From positions 12,440,166 to 12,504,165 of the forward strand of contig JAPTYO010000005.1 of NCBI GenBank assembly GCA_036873135.1: 64,000 nt of DNA. Direction: 5' to 3'. The stretch is from Clarkia xantiana subsp. parviflora (lineage: Eukaryota; Streptophyta; Magnoliopsida; Myrtales; Onagraceae). The notes beneath the pieces were generated by a model, which was not told the origin of the DNA, ran no database searches, and saw nothing but the letters and a program-made list of their open reading frames with translations. Positions 34,235-46,589 of this stretch are shown one piece after another; position 1 is the stretch's first letter, and the number at the start of each line of letters is the position of its first letter. Both the position numbers and the translations under genes were made by a program.

Positions 34235-35640
34235 TCAACCTAACGCCACATCAGGCGCATCAGCATTACCAGATGGCTTCGCCACAACCTCGTCCTGAGT
34301 AGACTCCACAACAACAGTGACATCCCCGTCAGCATCAAACACCACGTTAATGCGAGGAGCAACCGCATCTCGGAGGCGCAATGCCGCCACATGACTAGTG
34401 GAAAACTCTTCAAATATACCCAACTGATCAAAGGGAAAGTCGGGGGCAAGGGAGTATACCTTCTCAATAAAGTCCTCTGAAAAGTCATACATCAAGTCAT
34501 CGGCACCTACTCGAACATCATCGTGAAAGAACTGCGAGTCCTCGTACTCTGCAATACCAACAATCTCCCCTTCCTCATGTGCGCTCTCCTGCACAGCCTG
34601 CAAGGCAAGGCCGTGCGCTTCTCCATCCTCAGCCACCTTATTCTGAAGGGCAGTCACATCGAACTCGAGTGCGGCAACTCGAGCCTGGCGAACTGAGGCA
34701 TCCGCCTCCAAATCGACAACCTTGGCGTCCAAGAAACGTGTTTTCTCCTTCACACTTTCGAGCTCACGACAAACCATGTCACACATCTCTTGGAGAGCTT
34801 TCTTCTCCCCAGCGAGTTCAATCACAAAGGAGGAAAGGTTCACCACATCGACAACAACCTATAGTGCAATACAACATCTAACAACAAACAAGTTGTAACA
34901 ACAATGCATATATGCATACAAGCTATAAAAGAGTAAGGATGAACACTCACTGGCGCAAGGCGTGTCAGCGCGCACTCAGCATATGCGCGCGCATCCTTAG
35001 GCTTGCTGGGACGAACCCTCCGTTCACCAGGAGGGATAATTTTCTAAAGCACACGCACTCCCACCTCGGGAGTACTCAAGCTGACCTCCTTGGAAAATCG
35101 GGACTCCTCAACAGCAAAAGGGTGCCCGCTCCTCCCCAATGATAGGGTCCTCAACAGGACGAACCAAGTCAGCACGTGTAAGTGCAGCATAAGGCGCAAC
35201 AACTATGAACCTACACACAGATAAACAAAAAAGGTAAAATACAACAAGTTCAGTTTAAGAATACAATAGTTACAACGTACCTACATGAATCGGATCCTCC
35301 TCCGATGATCGGTCCCTCGATCGATGGGCAGGAAAGATAGGAAAACGAGCTACAACCTCAACTTTCTTCCGTTTATCACGGGAAGAAACCTTCGTAAGTT
35401 GCCGACACTTTTAAACTTCGATCTTTTGGAGTCGCTCTAGGGCCGGATCTCGAAGTCGGATCGCTTTGCTTTCGGCCGAACAGGAGTATAATCGATAGGA
35501 ACAACGCGAAATATCACAAGAAGCGGTAATCTCTCCAATAAATGATAAAGTGATCGGACGCGGTCACAAATCGGAACTCAGAACTCCACTTCACTAATAC
35601 CCAACTCCAAGTGGAAGAAGCCTCGCCCTTTCAAACAAGG
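34235..35640 (-). pseudogene. Spliced-looking antisense gene of the LARD (coiled-coil C-terminus)
   Basis: On the strand opposite to the LARD's transcription, three coding blocks are joined by GT-AG introns: a block ending at 35281 (..EEDPIHV, donor gtacgt), a block 35210-34951 (FIVVAPYAALTR...ALTRLAP, donor gtgagt) and a block 34858-34235 (VVVDVVNLSSF...). The last block is open for 207 codons. Residues 1-100 form a heptad-rich coiled coil (EKKALQEMCDMVCREL...LQNKVAEDG) and the C-terminus is acidic. The first two blocks carry stops or single-base shifts (near 35115 and 35045), so it is decayed. Antisense genes in TAT/Grande-type and LARD elements, some with the putative gypsy-type transposase domain (Transposase_28), are known. 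Membership of that family is inference. Confidence 0.6.
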
Positions 35641-36204
35641 CCAATAAACAACTATGGAAGAAAAGCTAAAGGAGTACACAACCTCTACTAAGGGGCAAAG
35701 ACTGAACAACTCGATATACAACTCGCTTACTCTCGCCTCGACAACTCGTTACGAGAAAGGAAACACCCATCCATACACGCGTCGACCATGCTACAACAAC
35801 TCTCTGGGAAACGCTATGGAAAGTCATAGCATAACACTGTTATTCTAAGATCGTCAGCTTACGAAGTTCGCAAGAGCCACCACACTAAACGTAGCACATG
35901 CGCGCGTCGACACACTAGAAGTATGAACAACACCTCTCGTTCAAAAACTAAGTACGAAGACACCTAGCGCGGCACGGGCACATCGATGCACTAAGAGGGT
36001 GAGCAACACCTCTCGTTCAGAAATTAAGTATAATAGCAACATACATGGCGCAGCGCGCGCATACTTTGACACATAAACAAGGAGGCAGCGATTCACTTCC
36101 AAATTCTAAGAATAAGCTGCTATAAGCGCAACACCTCGCACGCACGTCGACATGTCAAAGCGAGATCTACCACCTCATGTACGAAGAACCTAATGGATAC
36201 ACCA
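35641..36204. other. LARD interior
   Basis: No gene was recognised. Words such as aacacctctcgttca recur, but I did not define a regular unit. Confidence 0.4.
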
Positions 36205-36366
36205 AGTGGCTATCGAGTCCACGTGTCTCAAAGCGGCTATCATGTCCGCATCTCTGGAAGCGGCTATCACGTCTGCGCATCACTAAGTGGCTATCATGTC
36301 CACGCGTCTCTAAGTGGCCGTTATGTCCACGAATCGCCAAACGACTTTCATCTCTGTGCGTCGTAT
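36205..36366. repeat. 27-bp tandem repeat, six units
   Basis: Units start at 36205, 36232 and every 27 bases after that, with agYggctatcatgtccRcg cores. The last two units are degenerate. A period that is a multiple of three keeps frames open here by chance. Confidence 0.8.
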
Positions 36367-36441
36367 CAACATATCTATAACCAAGTAGCGGTCGCGGAAA
36401 GCACTCTACCTTGAAAGCTCCTGGTAGCGGCAACAACGTGG

Positions 36442-36628
36442 AAAGGCACATCGCCTCGTCGACCTCTGACCTATACTCCAAAAGGAACGTCATCTCGTTG
36501 ACCTCTGACCTCTACTCCGACAAGGCAAGTCGCCTCGTCGACCTCTGACTTATACTCCAAAAGGCACGTCATCTCGTCAACCTCTGACCTATACTCCGAC
36601 AAGGCAAGTCGCCTCGTCGACCTCTGGC
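36442..36628. repeat. 40-bp tandem repeat, five units
   Basis: Units of 39-40 bases start with aaggcaagtcgcctcgtcga and end in acctctgaccYatactcc. They alternate between a cgcctcgtcg and a catctcgtYg variant. Confidence 0.8.
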
Positions 36629-37079
36629 CAACGCCCTACCATGGAAACTTCAAGTAGTAGTCGCATGCACTCTACTTCGGAAAAACCTAAGTAAAAAGTG
36701 GCACAAGGGTCAACACCCTACGCCCGAAACACCCACGTGGCGAACATCCCGCACGGGGGCAACTCCACATGAATGAGCTAAGTACTCAACTATAGCATGG
36801 CGAACATCCCAGCTGCGGGGGAAACTCCATGTTGACAAGGGTCTCACCCCGCGACTCATACGATATGAATACATGTCTATCATCAGACACCCAACAAGCA
36901 ACATGTCGGAGGCCTAACACCTCGCGACTAAGGGGTCAGTGCGCCTGTGGTTCAGACAACTATACATATATCATTTATATGGCCACATGTAACGTCAATG
37001 AATAACTTACGGCGAACAAATAAAATATCAGTGACATAAGTGGATAAACAATGTCCAACCACTATCGACTCAGCGCGGA

Positions 37080-37800
37080 GTGAATAAAACCTCCAACCAA
37101 CGAGCTACCGCGATCACTACGGGGAGTATCTCTCTATTACACATTCAATGTTCTGAATGCTTATATCAGCACTTACACGTATTTTTGTTCAATGTTTATG
37201 CTCCTTTTCATGCGATTGCCACGTATTTATGCATGCATACCTATATTCATAGTCTCGCACACTTAACTGCAGACATAGGTATCCATACTTGCGATGCAAC
37301 CATGCCTATACCCGCATGTGTCCACACTTATATATGCATGCCCATACCTATACTAGTCGTAGAGACTCACACATGCGCGCCCGTAACGTTTATTATACGC
37401 ATCCGCATAGACGTGCATATCCATGGTTACATCAACACTAGCATACACCCATGCGTGTATACTCTTACGCACTCCCACATGCGTACATATACATGGCATA
37501 CTTGCATGTTTACATCATTACCAATATACACTTATATGCATATCATTGCTTATTTATTTCCATGTATACATCAATGTTTTCATGTCATCACACGTCGCGC
37601 GTCTGCTTACATACGCCCGTACACCGTGTTTGCACACATGTCAGCATTTACGTCTATGTCATGTACATACACATACATTGTTACATATATATCTGTTATA
37701 CATGTATACTCGTTGTACTAACCATGTCAGCTATTACGGTTTCCTTCGTCAAGTTGAGGCCCACGCGCCGACGGACAGTAAGTCCACTATGAGGTAACTC
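37080..37800. repeat. Low-complexity cata/tgcatacata region of the LARD
   Basis: A biased sequence of ca, ta and tgca words keeps all three plus-strand frames open for more than 100 codons at once. The predicted peptides are His/Tyr/Thr/Ile-rich with no domain. It reads as simple sequence just before the 3' LTR, not as a gene. Confidence 0.6.
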
Positions 37801-37878
37801 CCGAACCTAAATCGAACGTCTATCCTATCGTAAAATAGAGTCAAGCAAGGGTCACACCATTACGTGACTCGTGGAAAA

Positions 37879-38790
37879 TGATGGATATACGTCCGATTCG
37901 GGTTCGTTTTACATTCGGGCCTCGTTAACACGTTAAACCCACAAACGGCTTAAAAACGCTAACCCGCGAGTTAAAACGGTCTTAACAGGTGACACGCGCG
38001 TTCGGACTGGACTCGTCCGGATTGTTCAAGCAATCTGGACCACATCCTGATTGTCTTCATAATCCGATTTGGTTCGGATTGTCGTCCCGGGACGCGCGTA
38101 TCCCCGCATGTTTACACTATGTATGAGTTTTCCCTTTGCCAATTTAGCTTACGTCCATGCCCAGTTCACGTTTTCTACTAAACCAGGGTCGGACCGTTGA
38201 AAACTGGGTTCGGGTCCAAGTTTCCCTATATATAGGAACTTGGCCAACCATTTCATAACTTAAGTTGGCTTGGGAGCTCTGACTTCTCAACAGCTTTATC
38301 TCTCTAGAATTCTCTTTTACTTATGCATTGGAGAGGGTTCATCGCGCACCACCCCCCCTCTGTTATGTCGATACTGCCCCTTGTGCAGGTGTTAGGAGGA
38401 ATGTGCACATACACCGCAAGGCGAGAACGCGCATACACCGCAAGGCAAGCACGCGCATACACTGCAAGGCACGCATAGGCATACACCGCAATGCGCGCAT
38501 GAGCTGACATCGCAAGGCATGCACGTATGGATATAGCAAGGGATAATGTGCTGACACTCCGGGACATCAACGTCTCAGCACACGAACGACTATACATACA
38601 AACACTTACCCATTTTAAGGGCTGATAAACCTCCGACGCTCCGATCGTCTGACACTCCGGCGCTCCGACACTCCGACTGTCCCACACCCCGACATCCCGA
38701 TTGTCTGACACCCGTGAGCTCTGACAACCCGACGAAGATGCCACACAACATTCCAAGGACCCGACCACCCGCACGATTCTGGACCCAACA
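37879..38790 (+). repeat. LARD 3' LTR
   Basis: TGATGG...CCAACA, matching 21210-22123. The TATA box is at 38227-38234. A short purine tract (gtggaaaa) lies immediately upstream. Confidence 0.9.
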
Positions 38791-39650
38791 CCGGCTATAA
38801 AACTTTCACATACCTTTTTCTCAATTTTTTAAGTTCTGATCAATAAGCCTCGTAAGGCTGAGATTTTTATTTTTGTCATGGCCGGTATGTCCTAGTCGTG
38901 CATTCCAAGTGGTATTATCGATGTGACGACATACGATATATTTTCAGGTTTATAGTCCAAACTCAAAACTATTAAACCCTTTGAAATATCCTTTTTTCCT
39001 TAGAATAATTCTTTACGAAATATCTTAACAAAGTTTTTATCAAACGTCAAGCTAAACCAAAAAACATAAGTTTTATAATAGAAACAATGTTCCTACGAAT
39101 ATTAGGTGCATAAAAACATTTGTTAGGACTAGTTTCTTGCCATTACACATTTGTAGCGTGCAAGTTCCCATTCCTTCGACTTCGGCCCCTAAGTCGTTGC
39201 CGACGAAAATTCCTCTTGAACTTTTCACTATTCTTCTAAACTTTTAGAACTCTCATTTATCTTGGGCTATATGGTCAGTTGCACCTGAATCAAGAATCCA
39301 AGATGGATTTGATTCAGTCAACATGACATTTGAAGATACAAATATCCCATTACCATTACCGATAAGACGTACCTGCAAAGAGTTGCCGCAATTCGCTCGA
39401 TTGCGATCAGTGTGATCACATTCGGTGCCGCTCTATCTCTTTAGGTACTGGTGCGTCCGATGTTTCTATACTGGCGACGTCGATACGTCTAGCCTTTCTC
39501 ATTCTAGGTTTACCGTTTCGTTTTCGTTTCCTTCGTTCTGAACCGGCATTGGATTTAGGATCTGCAGGGCTTTTACCCAATTTCCTTTCCTGTTCTATCT
39601 CAAGAATTTAAGAGCAAACGTTACGTCCAATGAGCATTTATTCATCATCA
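38791..39650 (-). pseudogene. Copia gag tail, protease and pre-integrase region
   Basis: This continues the Copia element from the right side of the LARD. The protease signature ILDSGATDH is readable at about 39265-39300, and a Lys/Arg-rich stretch (RRKRKRN.KPRMRKARR) at about 39480-39550 is the gag tail. Near 38795-38830 the sequence enters the zinc-binding pre-integrase region and stops at the LARD border. The same region resumes at 21204 with matching phase once one copy of the target duplication is removed. Multiple stops and frameshifts make it non-coding. Confidence 0.8.
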
Positions 39651-40167
39651 GCCATGTCTAGGTCGATTTCCAGGAGTCAGGGAGTATGCTAATTATTGCA
39701 AGTACTTTATCCCATTCTATTAATTGTCCCTCATCCTCTAGAATCTTTGATGTGTAGATTAGGTTTTCAAGCTTCTCTACCATATTTAGGATCCTTACGG
39801 TCAAGGGTTGTCTCAAGGGATATGATAAGTGGGTGTGCATTTGTGCAGGTCGGCTATTGCCATACTTCATATACAAAGCGTCCCAAATTGTCTTGGTGTT
39901 AGCCATGCCAATACACTTATCTGCAAGTTTTTTATCAATTGATTCAAGCAATAATTTTATAACCTCATTCTCTTCATGTTCTCATTGGAAGTACTTGTAT
40001 GGTTGCTCTTTAGTCAAGCTAGTTTTTGGATACTTCTTACTCTTATGGATATGCTCAGACAAGTATTTGTCTTGCAAAATTGCAATTACGTGCGCAGACC
40101 AACTATCATAGTTGTCTTCCATGAGCATACTTGGTTCAACAACCATTAATTTTATACGTAGATTCAT
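39651..40167 (-). pseudogene. Copia gag N-terminal region (UBN2-type)
   Basis: Two open blocks (40167-39982 and 39951-39658) read as a Copia gag: a LMEDNYDSWSAHVIAIL start, then KTIWDALYMKYG, LTVRILNMVEKLENL and LAIISILPDSW, the classic UBN2/Retrotran_gag pattern. A one-base shift near 39960 separates the blocks. The start of the first block is probably upstream of the Met at 40165-40167 or coincides with it. Confidence 0.88.
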
Positions 40168-41125
40168 TAATACAAGCCATTCAAGTACGCAGGTTAAAAC
40201 ATAAAAAAAAACACAACTGCATGCATTTGATATCTAATAGACGAATTACGTCCACTAAAGTTCGTTTACCGTTCTATATCAAAATCACCAGTAAAGCCCA
40301 ATGAAATCAAATATATATCACTAAACTCCATAAAGTTTCGACACTTATCTCTTAGATCGGTCTTTCTAAACGGTTCACTTAAAGTGAACCATAATGAATC
40401 TAAGTCATTATTCGACCTAACCAAAGTTGTCTCCTTCTAAGGTTTGCATGTCATTTAACACTCAAGTAAGCATTCCTAATTCTTTATTTCGTGAATTTCA
40501 TAAGCTAGCTTTCTAATATAATCTAAACATGCAATTTCTAATTTAAAATTTGTTTCTAATCGGTCCAATTTTAATTTGGGGAATTTGAAAATTTCAAATT
40601 TTAGGGACTGAATTGCAATTTCTGAAAATTTAGATTTTTTTATCATAAATTCTATTGGTACTTAATTGCAATATCCGTAAATTTAAATCCCTAGATTTTT
40701 TTTAACATGCATAAACACACACATAGTCTTAAACATGTTCATTTCTAATCCACAACTCATTAATTGAAATCTATCAATACTAAACATGATTTCTATGCAG
40801 CATACTACGAATTTCATAAATAAGTATAAATTATCAATAATTAAATTCAGCCCAGGTTTTAATTCACTTATTAAAAATCAGTTTTAAGCCTGAAATGTTT
40901 TTCTTTAAACCCCTTTGACCCTAGATTACTTTCATCCAAAGTAACGAGCTTTCTATGTAAAGATTCGATCTTTATTGCTTAAATGCAATTTAGATTTAAT
41001 CTTCTTAGTCAAGTTTGGTACAATATTCAATCTTTCAATTAAATCCCTACTCGATTTTGTAGTTCAAATCTGATAACTAATTCTTGCTAGGGTTCCTCAC
41101 AAATCCCTAATTCTCAAGTATCAAG
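40168..41125. other. AT-rich DNA, possible Copia leader
   Basis: This lies upstream of the Copia gag on the minus strand, where a 5' LTR and leader would be expected. I found no initiator-tRNA binding site or LTR border, so the 5' end of that element is lost or too diverged. Confidence 0.4.
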
Positions 41126-41401
41126 TGTCAGACCTAAATTTAACATAAGACGAATGTTTTAAAAAAAACATTGATTTTTAGAGTCACCGCTAGTTAATTA
41201 GTAGGCTAACTAAAAACCTAAATTTACTAAGGGAATAACGAATTAAACACCTAGGTATTGAATCGGTTTACGAACAAAAATTCAGGTTCAGTGGTTCTAT
41301 TACAAATTAACGCACATGAAATTAATCTCGCTCTTTTTGTACTCTATTTACTCATATTATGAATTCATATTTTTTATCCCGTTAAAAGGGGGAAAATAAA
41401 A
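41126..41401. mobile_element. Single arm of the TGTC-ended inverted-repeat family
   Basis: It starts tgtcagacctaaatttaaca and contains gagtcaccgctagttaatta, then aataacgaattaaacaccta and the Rttctatta block. These match, in order, both arms of the element at 55999-57686. The interior is replaced by the MULE-like element that starts at about 41402, and no second arm was found. Confidence 0.65.
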
Positions 41402-42300
41402 GGGTTAAGAACCTATGAAAGGTCTGAACTATCACCCATATTAACGGGAGAGGTCTGAAATTTAAAAAGTTAATAACAGAGGTCTGAAATTTCTGTTTTG
41501 TTGATAACAGCGGTCTCCGTTAGTTTTTTCCGTTAAAACTAACGGAAGTTGGTCACATGCTTGGCATGTGACCGGAAATAAAATAAATTTCCAAAAATTC
41601 CCTTCTATCAAGTGTGCCCCTCACATGCTTAGAGTGAAAAGATCAAAATGCCCTTGAAGCCACCACGGTACTCCGGCGACCACCAATCGTACCCCGGCGA
41701 CCACCACCGTACTCCGGCGACCACCACCAAGGCTCCGATTGGGCCAAAATCGGAGCCACCGGCCCCGATTGGACTCCGATCGGAGCCAAAAAATCTCCGA
41801 TCGGAGCTTTGTGGCTCTGTGGCTCCGACCAGAGCCACAAAGCTCCGATCGGAGCTTTTTGGCTTCGATCGGAGCTTTTTGGCCCCGATCGGAGCTTTTT
41901 GGCCCCGATCGGAGCTTTTTTTCTGAGGTGGTGGCCGGAGTCGGGTCGCCGGAGCCGAGGTGGTGGTCGTCGGAGTCGAGGTGGTGGTCGCCGGAGTCGG
42001 GTGGTGGTGGCCGGAGTCAGGTGGCGGTGGCCGGAGTTGGGTTTGTTTTAATTTGACTTTAGGGGTAAAATTGTCATTTCACATTTCCATAAATAAGATA
42101 TTAAATAAAACAAAATATTAAAGGGGCAAAAATGTCATTTCACACAATTCTGTTAAATTTAACCCTAAAAATGGACGGAAAACCTCAAATCAACAAAATT
42201 GAAATTTCAGACATCTGTTATTAACTTTTTAAATTTCAGACCTCTCCCGTTAACATGGGTGATAGTTCAGACCACCATTCTTATGAATTTGTAACCTTAA
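41402..42300. mobile_element. MULE-like element with captured GC-rich interior
   Basis: The arms are inverted over about 130 bases: ggtctgaactatcacccat / atgggtgatagttcagacc, then ttaacgggagaggtctgaaa and ttaaaaagttaataacaga blocks. The interior (41640-42050) is GC-rich and Pro/Ser/Gly-encoding in several frames, unlike its flanks, which suggests acquired sequence. The right terminus is uncertain and no duplication was verified. Confidence 0.75.
41735..41925. repeat. Array of ctccgatcggagc units
   Basis: About eight copies of the palindromic core ccgatcgg occur. The last four form near-identical 20-base units (ttttggccccgatcggagct). Lies in the interior of the MULE-like element. Confidence 0.8.
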
Positions 42301-42904
42301 TATGAAGGATAACAATGCAAGTCATAAAGTAATGTATATATCTGATATAGTATGAATTTTGCAATTGTCGATTAAACATAATAAGCAATTAAATCAATTA
42401 AGCCCACGGAACAAGTATGAGGAGCAATTCTTTGACAGTGAGCTTTCCTTAATTAATTGAGGGTGACAAAAGTTGCCTATCTCAGATCATGATAGTGTAG
42501 TAACAATCAAGTAAAAGTGTCCAACATCTATAAACAGATGCAATCAAATAAGCATGTTGAACAGATCGCTTTATTTTGTAATAATTATCACAGATAAGAC
42601 TAAGCAAAGAAGGCTACAGTTGTAGGATTATAGGGATAATACTATGGAAACAAAACAAAGTACATGCTATGTAAACAGATTACACAGTAAAATAGGGCGC
42701 ACATACCTACAATGCTTTCCGTAGACCCAAGATCTTCTAGGGGAGTTCTCGATCTGCCGGACGGTTCCCGTAAGGATTCTGATCAAGGAAGCCCTACGCG
42801 GATTTGTCTCCACAGCAAAGCCTATTGTCGATTATTCTGCATGGATGGATTTCCGGAATAATTTGCTCGAAGCAATTTGGCACCTATCAATAAAAACGTG
42901 ACTT
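42301..42904. other. Spacer before the Copia leader
   Basis: No gene was recognised. A GC-richer segment at 42705-42890 is unassigned. Confidence 0.4.
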
Positions 42905-43265
42905 TTATTAAAATCGAACATTGGATTGTAGATCTTAGTAAAATTTGATCTTGAAATTTGATCACTTGTCTACAATTTCATGTTTTTGGCCGAACCCTAT
43001 AGGAATTACAAGGTAAAAATTTTAATTTCTTAGGCCCCAAGTAATGTGTATTTCGGCCGAAACAATTAGGGATATTGTTTACTATATTTTAATTTTTATT
43101 AAGGGTAATAATATATCTATAATTAGAAACATAAGGATAGATTCACATTAATATATAGAAATATATATAACTATCAATATATATAGATAATTAATAAGGA
43201 TAAAGATATTATTGATAGATTTAGTTGCCTAAAAGATTGAGAAAATATATTGTCAGTATATTTGT
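42905..43265 (+). repeat. Copia leader, copy 1
   Basis: It matches 49560-49905 in order: a gatcttRaaatttgat block, ccgaaNNccta, aagtaat, then aaaagattRagaaaatatat. The other copy directly follows an LTR and a PBS, so both are 5' untranslated leader. Here the LTR and PBS are missing. Confidence 0.65.
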
Positions 43266-46200
43266 TTCTCTATTAAAAATATTGACAATAAATAAAATAT
43301 ATATTTACATATAGTAGCCGAAATTTACATATATATATATATTGTTGATTGATTTTGTCTTATAGATAGAATCTTGGCAATAAATATATATATATGTTTA
43401 TTATGTGGCGAAACATATATATATATATATATAATATTAGAAATTATTTTACATAATTAATATTTCTTAGAGGCTAAGTTAAGTTTTTAGTGGACATTAA
43501 AACCCTACCTAGCCCACAAGAATATTTCGGCCGAACCCTAGGGTTAATGGGCCGTTCAAATATGCTGAACTGGTCTGGGTTAAACCAGACCGGGTATTCT
43601 TAATCGGTTCGACCTTGTCGGATTGGGTCGAACCGGGGTAACTAAGTAGACCTAACCGAACCGGTTTTGTGTTGAACCGAACCCTGTTTTATTGGATCGG
43701 TTCGGATCGAAGCAAATTTTTGAAATAAAACCGGACCGAACCAGACCGAAATTGACTGAATCGAACCGGATTTTCAAAATCGAATTCAAGTCAATTATTA
43801 AAATAGGATGGTCAAGTTTTAAAATCCAAATGTTTTCGAACTTTAAATAGTCTACACAGTGTTCGAATGTTTAAAACTTTCATGTTTTGATTAAACCTTA
43901 ATGCCTAGTTTCGATGGATCTCGGAAATGCATGATTTAGAGACTGGATTAATTAGAGGGCGGGATTGAAATTGTTTACTTTTTGTCACATATATTTATTA
44001 GAACTGTTGTCTTGACTATATCAAGCTAGCTGGATGTTGGGGGCAGAGCTCTGGTTAAATATATGGTATGCGCACTAGGAAAGACATGCTGTGATGATTG
44101 CGATTGCCTGGGATTCATGTCTAGAAACACAAATGATTAACTGTATGCATGAATTGCAAGTCAGCCCCTAATATTTAAAAAAATTTCAAAACAAAAGTCA
44201 GTCGCCAAATATGCATGTTTGATGTGGAAGTTTCATGTATGACACGTATGCTTGAATGTTGAGGATGTAGCTACATGTGATAGTTTACTTAGAAAGTAGA
44301 ATTATATATGTGCTAGCATGAGTTCCTCGAAACATCAGACGCATGACGCGTATGCATGATGTGGGGTTTGGTTGATGAATTTGGCTTGCTATGATAATTT
44401 ACTTGTGAAGTAGAATTGTATATACATGCGTAAGTTCATCGGAACATTTTTCAAATACAAAAGGGCCTTGGGAAAGCCGATCAGGTATGCTTATTTCAAA
44501 GTTCCCGTTCCTGTAATTCGCGAATGAAACCGTTTTAAGAGACTGATCTATTGGATTGAAGACGACGGTAATGTGAACTCTTTCACGAACCCCCTTCCCT
44601 CGGTTTACTGGCGGTCGGTTGGTTTAGATGGCTGAGGAATTATTATTTGTCGTATTCCATCTTAATAGATATCCGATGTAAGTATTTCTTTCTCAAAATG
44701 TTACTGTCTCCCTGATTATGCATGATTATCAATGTGTTCGTATAAATTGGTTGAATGAGTGCGATACGATATTCCTCTCAATCTTGATGGTATGTATTAT
44801 GATGAATAAAAAGGAGTATGTGTTGAACTCTCTGCTACGATTCCGAAAAGCGGAGATGACAACTATGGATGAATATTGTAGTATGTATAATTTTGACAAT
44901 GAGAGATGAATGTGATAATTTGTTTCCCCAAGAATGGGAGTAGGTTCTTTGATGATCTTAAGATCTGAACGCGTATGTGGTTATACATTCGACATTGGTC
45001 AAAAGGGGTTGAAGAAGACTTCAATTGCAAACAAACAATGTTACAGCTTGGTATCCCTTTGCACCCGCCTCGGTGGAAGCAAGGATGCTAAAACTAGAAA
45101 TGTCTTGGTTGAATGTGATGGTCTTCTCTCTTTCCATGAATGCTGGTGTAAAATCCGCTCGAGACCTTCACGATGAAATGTCAACATGGAAAAGATGTAT
45201 ATGGTTGTCTGACTTTGACGGAACTCACTTACCATGAATCTAGTCAAGTATAGTAAACAAAGCAGTAAAGGGACAACCTTCTATGCTCACCATAATGGTT
45301 CGAAAGAAGTCAACCATGATCCGCATATCAAGAAGAGAACTGGACCGAATAGATCCAATACGATAATCCGGTGGGTTAAACCCCGTTGATAAAGAGCATC
45401 CCAAGAACGCCTCGTATGTCATGAGTACAAAGCAGGAAAATGTTTTATACGGACACACATCATTTGATGTGATTCACTCGTGAATTTACTCAGGTGTGAT
45501 GTTTAACATGACTCAGACTCGACTATGTGTGCGACAAACATGGATCAAATACGAGACTTTCAGATCAAGAACCATACTATTGTCATTTATCGTTCATTGT
45601 TTGTTTGAGTTACTATAATTTTGGTTATTTCAAGATTCGAATTTATTGAATGAAGTAATTGTTGCTCGATTCGAAGCACGATTTGCTTATCAATTTAACA
45701 GTATCGTAAAAGGGAACGATCCGAAACGAAAATCCATACACACAGTTTTGGAACCAAATTTTTTCGGCCAGTAAAAGAGGCTGAATGAAACGAAACGACA
45801 CACATACTCCGTCATCTCAGTCGGGACAACTGAACTGAATAAACCCATCAATTGCGTAGCTAGGTCGAAAGATTTAGTATTTCTTACTTGTTAGTACTCC
45901 ATTATATGATAAATTCTGTAATAATGAAAATGTGCAAAACCATGATTAAATTAAATTGAATTTTGGAAACGAAACGATTTATACCATGGGTTGAACCTGG
46001 AATAGGCGCCACAGGCGCGTGTACCTCAAAAGACGGAACACCTCGTTTTCAGAGTACGAATTTAATGATGAAGTTTTTTAATGAATGAATGTCGAAATTT
46101 TCATTTGCCTCCCTTTGGGAATAATTCATTCAATACATTCACGATGAAAAGAGGTATGCTCCATGAGCTACCACGAACTCGTAAAGTATCAACTGACGCA

Positions 46201-46589
46201 TAAGGCGAAAGCCCAATGCACAATTCAGAGATGGATAAGTCTTTGAGATGAATTAGCTAATGAAAAGGATGATGTCGGTAAAATGACTCTCCCACTAAAT
46301 GCCTTGAACGAGAAGTTTGGCGAGACATTCATATCGATAAAACATTTCAACTGGCATAGTTTGTAAACATAATGTTAGAGTTCAACAACAGACGTTCCAT
46401 AAGGGATGAAAAGCAGTTGACTCACATCAATGTAAAACTATTTTCCAACAAAATCGGTCAAACACGATGCCATAAAAGCTAAAAGGAATGATAACGAGTT
46501 AAATCTTATCATCATGCGACATTAACTTGCGCATTAAACAAGTATTTGAACCGAGAGTATGATAACTACTATTAATGGATACATGTTTA
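43266..46589 (+). other. Decayed Copia interior
   Basis: This lies between the leader copy and the recognisable pol. Plus-strand pieces (44718-44909, 44934-45237) are open but show no domain that I can name with confidence. A ggttcgaacc-rich patch at 43560-43800 looks like a degraded hAT MITE fragment. Confidence 0.4.

Larger units (their letters stand above)
21210..38790 (+). mobile_element. LARD-like non-autonomous LTR retrotransposon, host of a nested gypsy
   Basis: Two LTRs of 914 and 912 bases begin TGATGG and end CCAACA. The left LTR is followed at once by a tttggcgccgtctgcga primer-binding region. Between the LTRs lie about 15.8 kb, of which 7.1 kb (22819-29926) is a later gypsy insertion. 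The remaining roughly 8.6 kb has no gag-pol on the sense strand but many internal tandem repeats and a spliced-looking antisense gene. This is the LARD / TAT-derived non-autonomous pattern. Its PBS region and ...CCCAACA LTR end resemble those of the nested gypsy TAT element, which may be the kind of partner that mobilises it (inference). The insertion splits a Copia integrase gene. Confidence 0.88.

Noticed and set aside
37080..37797. 213-codon plus-strand protein
   Set aside because: All three frames are open at once over low-complexity cata/tgcata sequence. The products are His/Tyr/Thr-rich with no domain, and it lies just before a LARD LTR.
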